Of a DNA stretch of 64,000 bases, positions 1 to 9,810 are shown piece by piece. The notes below the pieces were generated by a model. That model saw nothing but the letters and a program-made list of their open reading frames with translations. It made no database searches and had not been told where the DNA came from. Source of the stretch: Chondrus crispus (Eukaryota > Rhodophyta > Florideophyceae > Gigartinales > Gigartinaceae). The stretch covers positions 123,457 to 187,456 of the forward strand of contig NW_005179036.1 of the NCBI RefSeq assembly GCF_000350225.1, given 5' to 3'. Numbering within the stretch: position 1 is the stretch's first letter; every line of letters begins with the position of its first letter. The position numbers and the translations under genes are program-made.

Positions 1-1577
1 ATCGCTAACCGGGCACGGGCCGGGAGAGGACGGGCTCCCCCTGTTTCGCGTACGTTGGTACGGGTACAGCGACGCCGAGTCGACCCGGGAACCCGCCCGT
101 CATATCGACTACAACACGGTCGCGCGATACTGCCGGAAAAAGCGGATACCAATCCCGGACCGTGCGCTATGGGCTCATCCCGACGGCGTCAGACTCGAGA
201 ATTAAGCGGGTTGGAGCGCGGCCCGGTACTCCCCTGAGAAGGTACGAGGGCCAACTGTACGGCCCCATGGAAACGCGCGACGCGACGGCACAAACCGCCT
301 CCGGGGCCACTCCGCCAGCCAGCCACGGGCCGCCCACCTGTTACATTTGATTTTTCGACTTTTTGAATTTTTTTGAAGTGGGTTTATTTTCGTTAATTTT
401 TCGGGAAGTTCCCCTGCCGGACGAGGACGGACCACCGACACGTCCCTTCGGTTTGTTGGCAGTGTCTCCTCCCCCGACGTACGGCGGGTACCTACCCGTC
501 CCCCGCTCGGGGACGGCAACCGCGCGCGCGGAGGACTCCCCGCGACACCCGGCAAGGTGCCACATCCCGCGCTCTCGCGGTCCACCACCCCTCCACAGGG
601 AGAAAATTCTCGCGTCAAGACGAGCTCCTGCCGGCGTCGGGCGGAATCACCGCCCCCCCCGCCAGAGCGCAGAAGACTTGTTCCTCAACGGAGAAGTGGC
701 GCACATCGCGCCGGTGACGCGTATGGCCTCGCTCCGGCCATATGGCTGGGAGGGAGGTAGCGTATCCATCCCAGACAGCATGGGCCTCCCCGCCTCCGAA
801 GGGGCAACGTCCCCTGGGGACCGCCGGCGGGGTCGGCGTGCGCAACCGCGAATGGTCACCCTCGGCTCGCTGAAACGGGGGACACCACGCGCCCCCCTCT
901 TCCGCTCGACGGACGGTGGTACCACCCACGACCTCCGCCACTGCCCCAAGGACGCGGCAAATGGGAGACGACCCGCCTTCGCGGGTCGCCGTGGCGGCGT
1001 TCTGCGCTTCGTCGCGTCCCCTCAGCGTCCAACTCGTTCCCTGACGTACCAACCCCTTTTCCTACAGAATCAGGAAAACTACAGCCGACCTCCGTGTCGT
1101 CCAACCCCTCCCCAGCGGAGGCCGGAACTACGCCTCGGACAGCACGCGGACCCACCTATACGACTCGCGGAACAAGCTACAGAGTCAGGGGTCCCTATTG
1201 CCGTCGCGTCGTTTATTTCCTCGGACTATCCGAGAACGGCTCCCCGTCCAGCAATGACGCCGACGAACACCTTACCACCGCAGTGAGCGGTGACTTCTGC
1301 TACCGACCTCGCGTCGTTTATTTCCTCGGACTATCCGAGAATGGCTCCCCGTCCAGCAATGACGCCGACGGACCCCTGAGCGGTGACCTCCGCTACCGAC
1401 CTCGCGTCGTTTATTTCCTCGGACTATCCGAGAACGGCTCCCCGTCCGGCAATGACGCCGACGGACACCTTACCACAGCAGCGAGCTGTGACGTCCACCC
1501 TCGACCTCGCCTCGGCTGACCCTCGCCCTCGACGAGCCCCCATCTCCTCGGCTCAGCTGTCGAGGGATCATCGGATC
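1..1577. other. GC-rich internal segment of an LTR element (left end cut off)
   Basis: GC-rich sequence with no convincing coding region. Long open frames on the plus strand are low-complexity readings of GC-rich and tandemly repeated DNA. It lies downstream of the minus-strand ORF at 1578-3188. It is probably the interior of the plus-sense LTR element whose 3' LTR starts at 4158; no gag or pol is visible, so the element is either non-autonomous or its pol lies left of the window. Confidence 0.5.
1206..1510. repeat. Three-unit minisatellite inside the LTR element
   Basis: A GCGTCGTTTATTTCCTCGG-containing unit starts near 1206, 1311 and 1404, so the spacing is 105 then 93 bp. Each unit carries the short palindrome TCGGACTATCCGA and a conserved CAATGACGCCGACG block. 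Units differ by a few substitutions and one indel of about 12 bp. It lies 3' of the minus-strand ORF. Confidence 0.9.
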
Positions 1578-3188
1578 TCACGGGTCGCTTTCCGCCCCGT
1601 AGTCCGCGAGGTCTTCCTCGCGAACCGCCTCCACCTCCTCAACCTGCGGCGGTTCTGCGGAACCCCCCTCCGCGGGCCCGGGCCCCGCCGAGGCGGGCGC
1701 CGTCCGGGACATCGTGGCCCCCGCGTCCCCTACCGGCGACAAGGGCGCCACGCGCACGACCACCTCGGGCGTCTCCCTGGCGACCTCGCGAGTCCTCGTC
1801 GCCTCCTCCGCGATCAGACGATACAACTGAGCTCGCCACGGCGGGTTATTCAACCACCTACGCAGCTCCGCGTCCGTCATCGTCGCTGTATCGCGTCTCT
1901 CTACCCACCTCGGGCAGGGGTCCTCAGCCCCCTTCCCGTAACCGACTCCACGACGCCGGACGCGTCGACCCTCGCCCTCCCGCTCCACGACCCGGACTTC
2001 TCCGGAACGTCCCCCTCCGCCGTCACCTTCGGCGACCCCTTCCCCTCCTCTCAGGAATTCCGGTTGGTCCAGGCGGAGCGTTCCGCTCTCGAGCCGGACC
2101 CAGTTGCCACGGTCCGGGCGCCCCTTGTCATGCTGTCTCCCAGGGGAGTAGTGCCTGCTCCGGGGGTTGTCAAAATGATGGCCCTGGGCGTAAGGGACGC
2201 GCGTCCAGTAGATGTCCCCGTGGAGAGTCAGGAGGACCTGTAACTGTCGTTGTGCTTCTGTGCCACCCAAGATGCGCGTCAAGTCCAGTCGGTGCAACCA
2301 CTCCACGACCATGGTCGGGAGGATAAACAACCGCCCCTCGTGGGCATACTTCAAGAACCGCCCGGCAACTAAGGCGAGCCACTCGCTAAGGAAGACCATC
2401 CAGCGTGCGGACTGAGGGTCCTCCATGAGACTCAGTCCAAAGTACACCACGCACGGGGGAATTTCCGCAATGAAGTCGGCAGGGACTTCATACTGCGCAA
2501 ACCACGCCGGTATCTCAGGATACCGCGTGCTCAACACCGTCCGCTCGAATGTCTTTACCTCCACCCATTCGTATGCGACGAACACCCCCGTCCGATTGCG
2601 CATGCGTCGCTCAAACTTGAGTTTGGTGTGCATCGCGGGGTCGCGCCTCCGATCTGGGGATCGAACGAAGTTCTCTGGCAACAGAGGTCGGTCCCAGGCC
2701 ATCATGGCCACCGAGGGTTCTTCCTCCCGGATGCGGAGATCATCAAAAATTCGTTTCAGATTCGCAACGTACCCCCGGTCCCCGTCCGCCCGATACGCCA
2801 AGGTGTCCAGGTTCCAAGCCCGAGGGACGAGCCTGTTGCAGGGGGTACGGCGTATACGTTGCCGAATTAATTCCACAAAGGCCACACGGGTCTCCGTGTT
2901 CACCCGTCTGAATTCCGGACGTAACAAAGCCGGCTCCACGACTAGGCGGTGCGTGAAGTCGCGAGAGCCGACGGCCGCCACGCTCAAACCCCCACGGAGT
3001 TCCCCCGTGGACGTCGCGTACGCACGGATCAATTCCGCGTCGCGCAAACCCTCCGACACCATGAAAGGGGCTCGCTCAAAGAGTAGCGCATCGTCGTACA
3101 AGTTTCGACCCCATAAGTCCCGGGGGCGGGGCCACCGCTCGCCCTGAGAGGACGAAACCCCTGCGAAGGAGTGCAGCGGTGCGTGCAT
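1578..3188 (-). CDS. Antisense accessory ORF of an LTR element, copy B (unrecognised family)
   Basis: An uninterrupted frame of 536 residues, the only intact-looking member of a four-copy family in this window. I recognise no known domain. The conserved core (about residues 30-290) shares with the copy at 7320 the motifs GLRD, SRDF, DTLAYRADGD, KFERRMRN, YPEIPAWFAQYEVP and FLSEW. A Pro/Arg/Glu-rich linker follows, then an acidic tail. It is antisense to the element: the plus-strand purine tract and 3' LTR begin about 950 bp upstream of its start. The ATG at 3188 is the first in frame, but the homologous copy has a longer N-terminus, so the true start could lie further upstream. A structural or regulatory role is possible; none can be assigned. 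Confidence 0.7.
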   Translation of the reverse strand: MHAPLHSFAGVSSSQGERWPRPRDLWGRNLYDDALLFERAPFMVSEGLRDAELIRAYATSTGELRGGLSVAAVGSRDFTHRLVVEPALLRPEFRRVNTETRVAFVELIRQRIRRTPCNRLVPRAWNLDTLAYRADGDRGYVANLKRIFDDLRIREEEPSVAMMAWDRPLLPENFVRSPDRRRDPAMHTKLKFERRMRNRTGVFVAYEWVEVKTFERTVLSTRYPEIPAWFAQYEVPADFIAEIPPCVVYFGLSLMEDPQSARWMVFLSEWLALVAGRFLKYAHEGRLFILPTMVVEWLHRLDLTRILGGTEAQRQLQVLLTLHGDIYWTRVPYAQGHHFDNPRSRHYSPGRQHDKGRPDRGNWVRLESGTLRLDQPEFLRGGEGVAEGDGGGGRSGEVRVVEREGEGRRVRRRGVGYGKGAEDPCPRWVERRDTATMTDAELRRWLNNPPWRAQLYRLIAEEATRTREVARETPEVVVRVAPLSPVGDAGATMSRTAPASAGPGPAEGGSAEPPQVEEVEAVREEDLADYGAESDP

Positions 3189-4142
3189 CTCGCTCGCGCC
3201 GGTGTACTGTGCGAGATCGGGTCGAAGGTCCGCTCTCCGAAGTCAGAGTCCCGGCTGTGTCAAGGGGGACGGGTTGCTACAGCGTACCTCACGCCTCGTG
3301 CGCTCCGCGTGCGCACCGGGGTATGGCGGTTCCACGAGAAGAAACGTGAGTCGTCGCCACGGGCCGGCGACCGCCGGCCCGTCCCCAGAGACGAGCGGCT
3401 CCCTATACTCCCCCGCCATCTACGTTTCGCCTCTTCGTTGCGCCTCCGGTCCTGGCTGCCGGGGGATCGAGAAATTCCGCGGCGGTACACGGACCGCCAG
3501 AATTAGAATTCGCGGGGACGGCCGGGATTAAGAGGAGTTTATGGGACATACGTACTGCCCCGACTCACGGCCCCTGTGCCGGGATATGTGCCCCCGGTCA
3601 GGACACCTGTCCACGTTGAGCCGACCGGAGCTCGAGTAGCTCCTACCCTCGGATCGGGCTGACCAAGCTCACCCCGCGCCGGTTCGCATATCTGATACTC
3701 TCGGGACCCCCAAGACGCACCGCGCGCTCGTGACGACGCACCCCCGGCTCGTGGTGTCGCACCACGCGCGCGAACGCGAAGAAAGGAGCGTGCGCGAAAC
3801 GTCGCGCTCGCGAACAAGGAGACCGGTATATGGGCTTACGTCGCGCTCCCGACCCGGGCAAGTACGCACGCGTACGAGGCTTGCTCGTGCGCAGGACAAG
3901 GCGCGGGCACCGGGACGCGCTCAGGACGCGTCGATAGGAACGTGGGTGAACTGCCGCGGTCGTGAGCGAGGAAACACGTGCGCCCGGGGTGTGCTCATGA
4001 CACGCCGAAGGGAGCGCGGGACAACGTCGCGCGCGACAACATAGGCAAGTGCGCGGGTACGAAGCTCAACACCCTGGCGCGAAGACGTGACCACCGGCGA
4101 TCCATTGGATGCCAGATTCCGCGTTTGCGAGGACGCTCTACT
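3189..4142. other. Leader between antisense ORF B and the 3' LTR
   Basis: GC-rich stretch without a credible gene, with many CGCG and ACGCGC runs. It separates the start of the minus-strand ORF from the purine tract at 4143 and would hold that ORF's promoter or leader if it is transcribed. No TATA box or other specific signal could be fixed. Confidence 0.4.
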
Positions 4143-4157
4143 CAAAGAGGGGGGCTA
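4143..4157 (+). promoter_or_regulatory. Polypurine tract, element B
   Basis: CAAAGAGGGGGGCTA lies directly before the TGTAGTGCACTG start of the LTR, which is where a plus-strand primer is expected in an LTR retrotransposon. It fixes the element's sense strand as plus. Confidence 0.7.
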
Positions 4158-4784
4158 TGTAGTGCACTGACAGCCCTCATCTTCTCATTCGGGACACCTG
4201 TCCCCGGCCAGCGCGGCCTGCCCCCTCCCCTCCGGTGCCCACGTGTACCTCACGCCACGTGTAACCGGGCATCAAAGCCGCTGTGTCCAGGTGCCATTCC
4301 CCACCTGTAACGGTTGTCATACCTCCCCAAGAGGAGTTTCTCCGGCCATCGCCGCCGTCGTTCAATTTAGTTTTTTTAGTTTATAGCTCCGACGTCGGCT
4401 AGTATATAGCCGACGTCCGACCCTGAGAAAAACCGTACGAAGCTTTGGGTCTACAACGCGGGTTTCTGGAACGGAGTCGTAGCCTCGCGTCGGTCCCCGT
4501 CCCACGACGGTACCCTGCGAGCCATCTACGTCCCGATTCCCTCCTGCCTCTACCGCGCGCGTTGTCCCGCCACGCCCGGCTCTCCGCGCGACAGCTGTCC
4601 CTACCGCTCCGCCCCTCCTGGGCCCCTGTTTTCCCACTTTTTCCCTTACTTTCCCTACTGCGCTTCGCGCCCGGCCCCGTACCGGTCTTTTACGGGTGGT
4701 CTCCCGATAATCCCCTACACGCGCCCCCCGAACGCGCGCGCTCTGCCAGAGGGGGATCCCACCCTTCCCCCTCAGTGCACGACA
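4158..4784 (+). repeat. 3' LTR of element B (627 bp)
   Basis: It starts TGTAGTGCACTG and ends CAGTGCACGACA, the inverted complement with one mismatch. The start resembles the three other LTR types in the window. Near 4390-4420 it holds an inverted repeat with arms GACGTCGGCT and AGCCGACGTC. The matching 5' LTR would lie left of the window, so LTR identity and target-site duplication cannot be checked. The next feature, 24 bp on, is a decayed transposase gene. Confidence 0.75.
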
Positions 4785-4808
4785 GGAAATTGGGAATATA
4801 ACCGCAAG

Positions 4809-5655
4809 ATGTTTAGAATGAAATGCTCCACATTTGAAAAACAAGTGCTTGATTTTATGGCGAAAGTAGTTGACAAACTTGAACATATTGGCGCGAAACG
4901 TTTTGAGAGAAAGTACAATATGGAAAGATTGATGCATGAGTACAAAACATTTGGCGAATACTCTTTCTGTCTGTATGCTGTGGATGTCACATTCCAATGC
5001 AGTAACCGTCCGGTTGGTAACCATCAAGAAAGCGGAAAGTATTTTAGCAACAAGCACAAACTTTATGGTCATAAACCCGAACTTTCTGTACTCCCAAATG
5101 GACTGGCGATTGGGGGTATCGATCCATCATCCTGGATCTGTTTCGGATATTGCAATCCTTTGCCACAATCTGCTTTGGCACAAAGATGCGCTCAGGAAAA
5201 CGTAAGCGGAGATGAACACCGTACTGGACGTTGGAACGCCGAGGGAGGAGTTTGAGGGACAGTGGGGTGTGATTATGGATAAAGAGTACCAACGCTCTTG
5301 CGAATTCATAAGGGCCGTGTTTCCCAAAAAGAAACCGAAAGGGGGATTCCTCACTGCTGAAGGGGAGCGTCAAAATAGAAGGAAGGCTGTTGACCATATA
5401 GTTGCCGAGAATTGGTTTGGCCGCCTGTCGACCCTGTGGGCCGTAATGGGAAATAGGTGGAGGTGGGACGAGCGCCATTACGACATGACGTTTACAGTAT
5501 GCATGGCCCTGACCAACCTGCATATCAAGTGGCATCCGCTCAGAGATGAAGACTGTCAACGCGCCAAGCAGTATGCGGCGAAAATACTCGAAATAGGTAT
5601 CAAAAAGGCTCAGCAGCGCCGCTCTAGACAACAGTGTTACCGGGCGAAGCGTTGA
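4809..5655 (+). pseudogene. Decayed DDE-type (Harbinger/IS4-like, DDE_Tnp_4-type) transposase, copy 1
   Basis: Translation shows a transposase nuclease in pieces. The order is an N-terminal stretch beginning MFRMKCSTFEKQVLDF, then YGHKPELSVLPNGLAIG, a GSVSDIAIL block that would carry a metal-binding Asp, GVIMDKEYQ with a second Asp, PKKKPKGG, and VAENWFGRL with the catalytic Glu. The reading frame shifts near 5115, and a stop interrupts it at 5203-5205. The C-terminal half (5212-5655) is otherwise open. Terminal inverted repeats were not identified. It is AT-richer than the LTR element to its left. A close relative with the same block order lies at 26273-27060. Confidence 0.75.
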
Positions 5656-6171
5656 GCACGCCTTTCCGCAGCATTTGGAGATACTTTAGAAAACAGATCT
5701 AAGTGCAGCGGCAATGATGGATTTACTGAATAGCTAGACGTTTGCCGGGTGGTAATAGTCTCATTTTCTTTCTTTGCAAACATGGGACTTTGTTGCACTA
5801 GAGGAATTACCCTACAAGTACTCGACCTTTACGTAAAAAGGTGAAATTTGTCGCACAAATCATGGTTTTATGCCAATTGTAGTTGAAGTTACTTCGTTAC
5901 CGAACTATGTTTCATGAATTTCTAATAAATTAAATGAATAATTATGAAAATTTCGTTAGTTCACTTAGTATTGATAATAATTTTATTTTTTGTACTATTT
6001 CGATAAATCCGCAAATTATAGGAGATTTATTTAAAGCACTCGATGACTTTTTTAAAAAGAGTAAAAAATTCTTCTAATAAAAAAATTGATAACTAAATGT
6101 TACAAAATGACTACTTTATCTCAAATCTCTAAATCTGTTCAAAGACATCCATTTCATCTTGTAGATCCAAG
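5656..6171. other. AT-rich non-coding flank
   Basis: AT-rich sequence between the transposase pseudogene and the chromovirus LTR. No gene was seen. Its composition differs sharply from the GC-rich DNA on the far side of the chromovirus at 21131. Confidence 0.6.
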
Positions 6172-7213
6172 TGTAGTGCAAGGTGCCTGGCAGGCCGCGA
6201 ACACAGTCCGACGGTCAAACAAAAAGACGAAAAACAACAACAGCAACAACCACTGCCGATGGCACGCGCTACGGAGCGTTCGAGACTCCCTTTCCCCTTG
6301 TGTGGGCGTGCCGCCCACAGTAGCTCAACTCCGACGGGGGGAGTTAAGGAAAGATGCCCGGCCCGGGAGGAAAATGGTGGTAGAGACTTGCGAAGACTTG
6401 AGCGCTCGGCGAGTGCGGGTTGGGCTTGTCTACAGGTAACCGCGGTTCGCTGGGTTGTAAGGCCAATGCTCGAAGAGCGTCTTCAGCACCTTGGGTATAA
6501 TGCAAGGTCTTCGACGGGGGCTTGCTCAGCACTACCCGACGGGATCGTAACCGTGTAGCAGCGCTACTACCGACGTGTTGCCCGATGGCTAAAAACACGC
6601 TCACCAGCGCGATCGCAATCGCGATAGGTGGTATCAACTCTGTCTTATGCAGTAAGACCTTCCACGGAGGCGTCGTTGCAACAGCCTTCCGACGGAACTT
6701 GAAACAGTAGCAGCGCTACACAACGTGTTGCCCGATGGCTAAAACACCTACACCGGATCGGTCGCAACCAACTCCAGTGGAACCAACACAATTAGAGGAA
6801 AACTAGGGATAGAGGTAGAAATGAATAGGGAAATAATGGAAAAAGAAAAAGGGAACCCCCGAGCGCAAAGGATAACGTAATCTGTGGTAAAAGGGAGCGT
6901 CTTGGGAAAGACGGACTTCGACCAAGGCGATATTCAACTCTGGCAACTCGGGTTACCTTTACTGACTTGGTGGTCAGAGGGCTAAGGTATATATCGCCCC
7001 GCCGGAGTCACTACAGTAGCTCGCGGCGCTAGATCCTAGATCTAATCTAGTGTCAGCAAAATTAATGCCCACTAATTAACTAAATAAAATAAAATAATTA
7101 AAAATTAAAACTGTGCAATTATTCACACGTGTGTCCCCCAACTCGGACTACTTTTCATATCCAAATATTTTCCTTTCTTTTCACCCCCCTTTCCAGGTGC
7201 GTATTGCACTACA
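6172..7213 (-). repeat. 3' LTR of the chromovirus
   Basis: 1042 bp, starting TGTAGTGCAA and ending TTGCACTACA, a perfect 10-bp terminal inverted repeat on the plus strand. A TATATAT box lies near 6987, and a small GTGGGC/GCCCAC hairpin near 6302. The other LTR at 20089 has the same length, with scattered substitutions including three in or beside that hairpin's loop. Read on the plus strand it sits just upstream of the accessory ORF at 7320 and could supply its promoter. Confidence 0.95.
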
Positions 7214-7225
7214 TATCCCCCTTCT
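7214..7225 (-). promoter_or_regulatory. Polypurine tract of the chromovirus
   Basis: On the minus strand this reads AGAAGGGGGATA directly before the LTR's TGTAGTGC. Its place inside the LTR downstream of integrase sets the element's orientation. Confidence 0.8.
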
Positions 7226-7319
7226 GAGCGTCCTTGCACATCGGCTACACTCCTTGATCTCCAACTCCTTCTTCTCTTCTCGACCCCCTACTTTTCCATT
7301 CCTGACCGACGGTCTCCGC

Positions 7320-9077
7320 ATGAGCAAGGACAAGACGAATCCCACGTGTCCTCCACCTCCTGAGCTGGCGGGCGAAAACACTGCCCGTCGACGCACCGGT
7401 GTCGGCTTCGCGAACAAGTCTCGCGCTTCCGTCTACCTCCCTCCTATACCCCGACGTCCCCCTGATTCGGACGTCTCTGACCCGGCCTTTCATCCAGGTT
7501 ATCATCCCTCTTGGGTAGCCCGCCACTACCCCTCGCTCGAAGAGCTACGGGACAAAATCATGCACGAACATCCTTCCTTATTTGCCTCGGCCCAGTGGTT
7601 CTCCTCCGTGGGTATTCGCGACGTTTCCAAAATCGAACACCAGTTCGCCGACGACGCGGGCATGCTTCCCGGTAATCTCCCTGTGCTTTCTATCCGCTCC
7701 TTTGACTGGCGAACCCGTATAGCAATTCCAACTTCCATCCTACGTCATCCTCCCCCACGGGGCCGTCTCACTCTCTCCCTGCGATTTATGGAGGCCGTAT
7801 TCGCTCGACTTGCCATCCCCATTTCCGACACCCTCATACCCTCGTTATACGGTTGCGACACTTGGCGTTGTCGTACAGAGGGCGAACGCCTCTACTTAGA
7901 CAATCTCATTGATATCACCTTTGGTGGCCCTGCCGCCGAAGCGGATCGCCTGTGGCGAAACCGACATACTGTCACATCCGATGCCATCTTTTGGACCGAT
8001 CCCATTATCCCTTCGAATTTCCGTCATTTAAAACGCGGGGGTATTTTCTTCTTTCAAAACACAGTGCGCTTTGAACGGCGTATTCGGTCTGATACGGGGT
8101 ACTTCATCGGCTACCAAATGGTAGAGGCGCGCGAGATTTCCCGTCAGCATTATGCAAGTCGTTACCAGCGCATCCCCTCATGGTGGAGCCAGTACGAGGT
8201 GAGTCAAGGCTTTTGGGCCGAAATGGGACCCATACTCACGTACTATGGCAGCTACCTGCGGGATCCGCAACACGGGTTATGGGTGGTCTTCCATACAGAG
8301 TGGTGCGTCAAAGTAGCTGCGATCCTCTTGTAGGAGACCTATGATTGCTGGCGCCTGTGGCACCTCCCCGCGAAGCTGATGGCACAAATGCGTCTATTGG
8401 ACTTCTCTGTCTCTCTGGGTGGCTCTGATGTCAATCGCGAAATACGCTCCCTCCTTGATACGATCGAGGGCGTGGATTGGGACTGTGTCCCTCCGCAAAA
8501 CTTCTCTCGATCCTTCAATCGCCAACGTCCCTCTTTCTCCCCTGGTCGAAACCACCCAGCCGCGGGCGACTTCGTGTGGTTCATCCCCTGGTCATCGACC
8601 CTCTGCTCAGCGTGGGAAGCTCAAACGAGCCGTCGATTCGGAAACCAAACACCGGTTCCCGACGATACCCCCATCGTCACATCTGACCCCCGGGAGCTTC
8701 ACGTATGCTCCCGTCCTTCCTCTCCAATTCCTCCTCGATCGGCTGTCCCTGCTTCCCCGCGCGCAGCCCTAGCCTCTCCATCCTCGTCAAAGGCGCCCTC
8801 AGCTGTCAAAATTCCCTCGGCAGGCCACACCGAAACATTGTCGGTGAGGGAAGTGATATCTCCCCCCCCCCATCTCCAACAATTTCCAAAAATACCCACG
8901 ACGTCACGAGCGTATACTGTGCCTTGCTCCGTGCTCACGGTGTTGAGGGAGAGGCTCTGCAAGGAGCCTCGATTGACGACCTGCGAGTTTTGGCTCGCCT
9001 CGTGTCATCACTTCCAAAGGGCAAATCCTTTGGCAACCCTCCCGTCTGAGCTGACGGGCGCGACACTTCCCTCGTGA
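7320..9077 (+). pseudogene. Antisense accessory ORF of the chromovirus, copy A (interrupted)
   Basis: It begins MSKDKTNPTCPPPPE, 107 bp past the LTR edge, and stays open to a TAG at 8331. The same frame continues after that stop and still matches copy B (a QRPSFSPGRN block against RSRHYSPGRQ), so the TAG is a single nonsense lesion or a read-through site. Shared core motifs include CDTWRCRTEGE, RFERRIRSDTGYFIGYQ, YQRIPSWWSQYEV and FHTEW. A Pro/Ser-rich linker follows. Beyond about 8700 a different frame (to 9049) looks more protein-like, with a short helical segment near SVYCALLRAHGVEG, so a frameshift is likely. It runs opposite to gag-pol. I recognise no domain. Confidence 0.65.
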
Positions 9078-9125
9078 TAGCTTGTCGCATCTCTATCCTG
9101 CCTGCGTGACGCTGAATTTGCGACC

Positions 9126-9810
9126 NNNNNNNNNNNNNNNNNNNNNNNNNNNNNNNNNNNNNNNNNNNNNNNNNNNNNNNNNNNNNNNNNNNNNNNNNNN
9201 NNNNNNNNNNNNNNNNNNNNNNNNNNNNNNNNNNNNNNNNNNNNNNNNNNNNNNNNNNNNNNNNNNNNNNNNNNNNNNNNNNNNNNNNNNNNNNNNNNNN
9301 NNNNNNNNNNNNNNNNNNNNNNNNNNNNNNNNNNNNNNNNNNNNNNNNNNNNNNNNNNNNNNNNNNNNNNNNNNNNNNNNNNNNNNNNNNNNNNNNNNNN
9401 NNNNNNNNNNNNNNNNNNNNNNNNNNNNNNNNNNNNNNNNNNNNNNNNNNNNNNNNNNNNNNNNNNNNNNNNNNNNNNNNNNNNNNNNNNNNNNNNNNNN
9501 NNNNNNNNNNNNNNNNNNNNNNNNNNNNNNNNNNNNNNNNNNNNNNNNNNNNNNNNNNNNNNNNNNNNNNNNNNNNNNNNNNNNNNNNNNNNNNNNNNNN
9601 NNNNNNNNNNNNNNNNNNNNNNNNNNNNNNNNNNNNNNNNNNNNNNNNNNNNNNNNNNNNNNNNNNNNNNNNNNNNNNNNNNNNNNNNNNNNNNNNNNNN
9701 NNNNNNNNNNNNNNNNNNNNNNNNNNNNNNNNNNNNNNNNNNNNNNNNNNNNNNNNNNNNNNNNNNNNNNNNNNNNNNNNNNNNNNNNNNNNNNNNNNNN
9801 NNNNNNNNNN
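9126..9810. other. Assembly gap (685 N)
   Basis: Unresolved bases inside the chromovirus, between the accessory ORF and the 3' non-coding spacer. The length may be an estimate. Confidence 0.99.

Noticed and set aside
1206-1510. Possible CRISPR array
   Set aside because: Three long, unequal units with conserved flanks and no unique spacers; a minisatellite in a eukaryotic LTR element.
363-2243. Long plus-strand open frames in the left segment (up to 307 and 286 residues)
   Set aside because: They run through GC-rich and tandemly repeated DNA, overlap a better-supported minus-strand ORF, and show no domain or motif.
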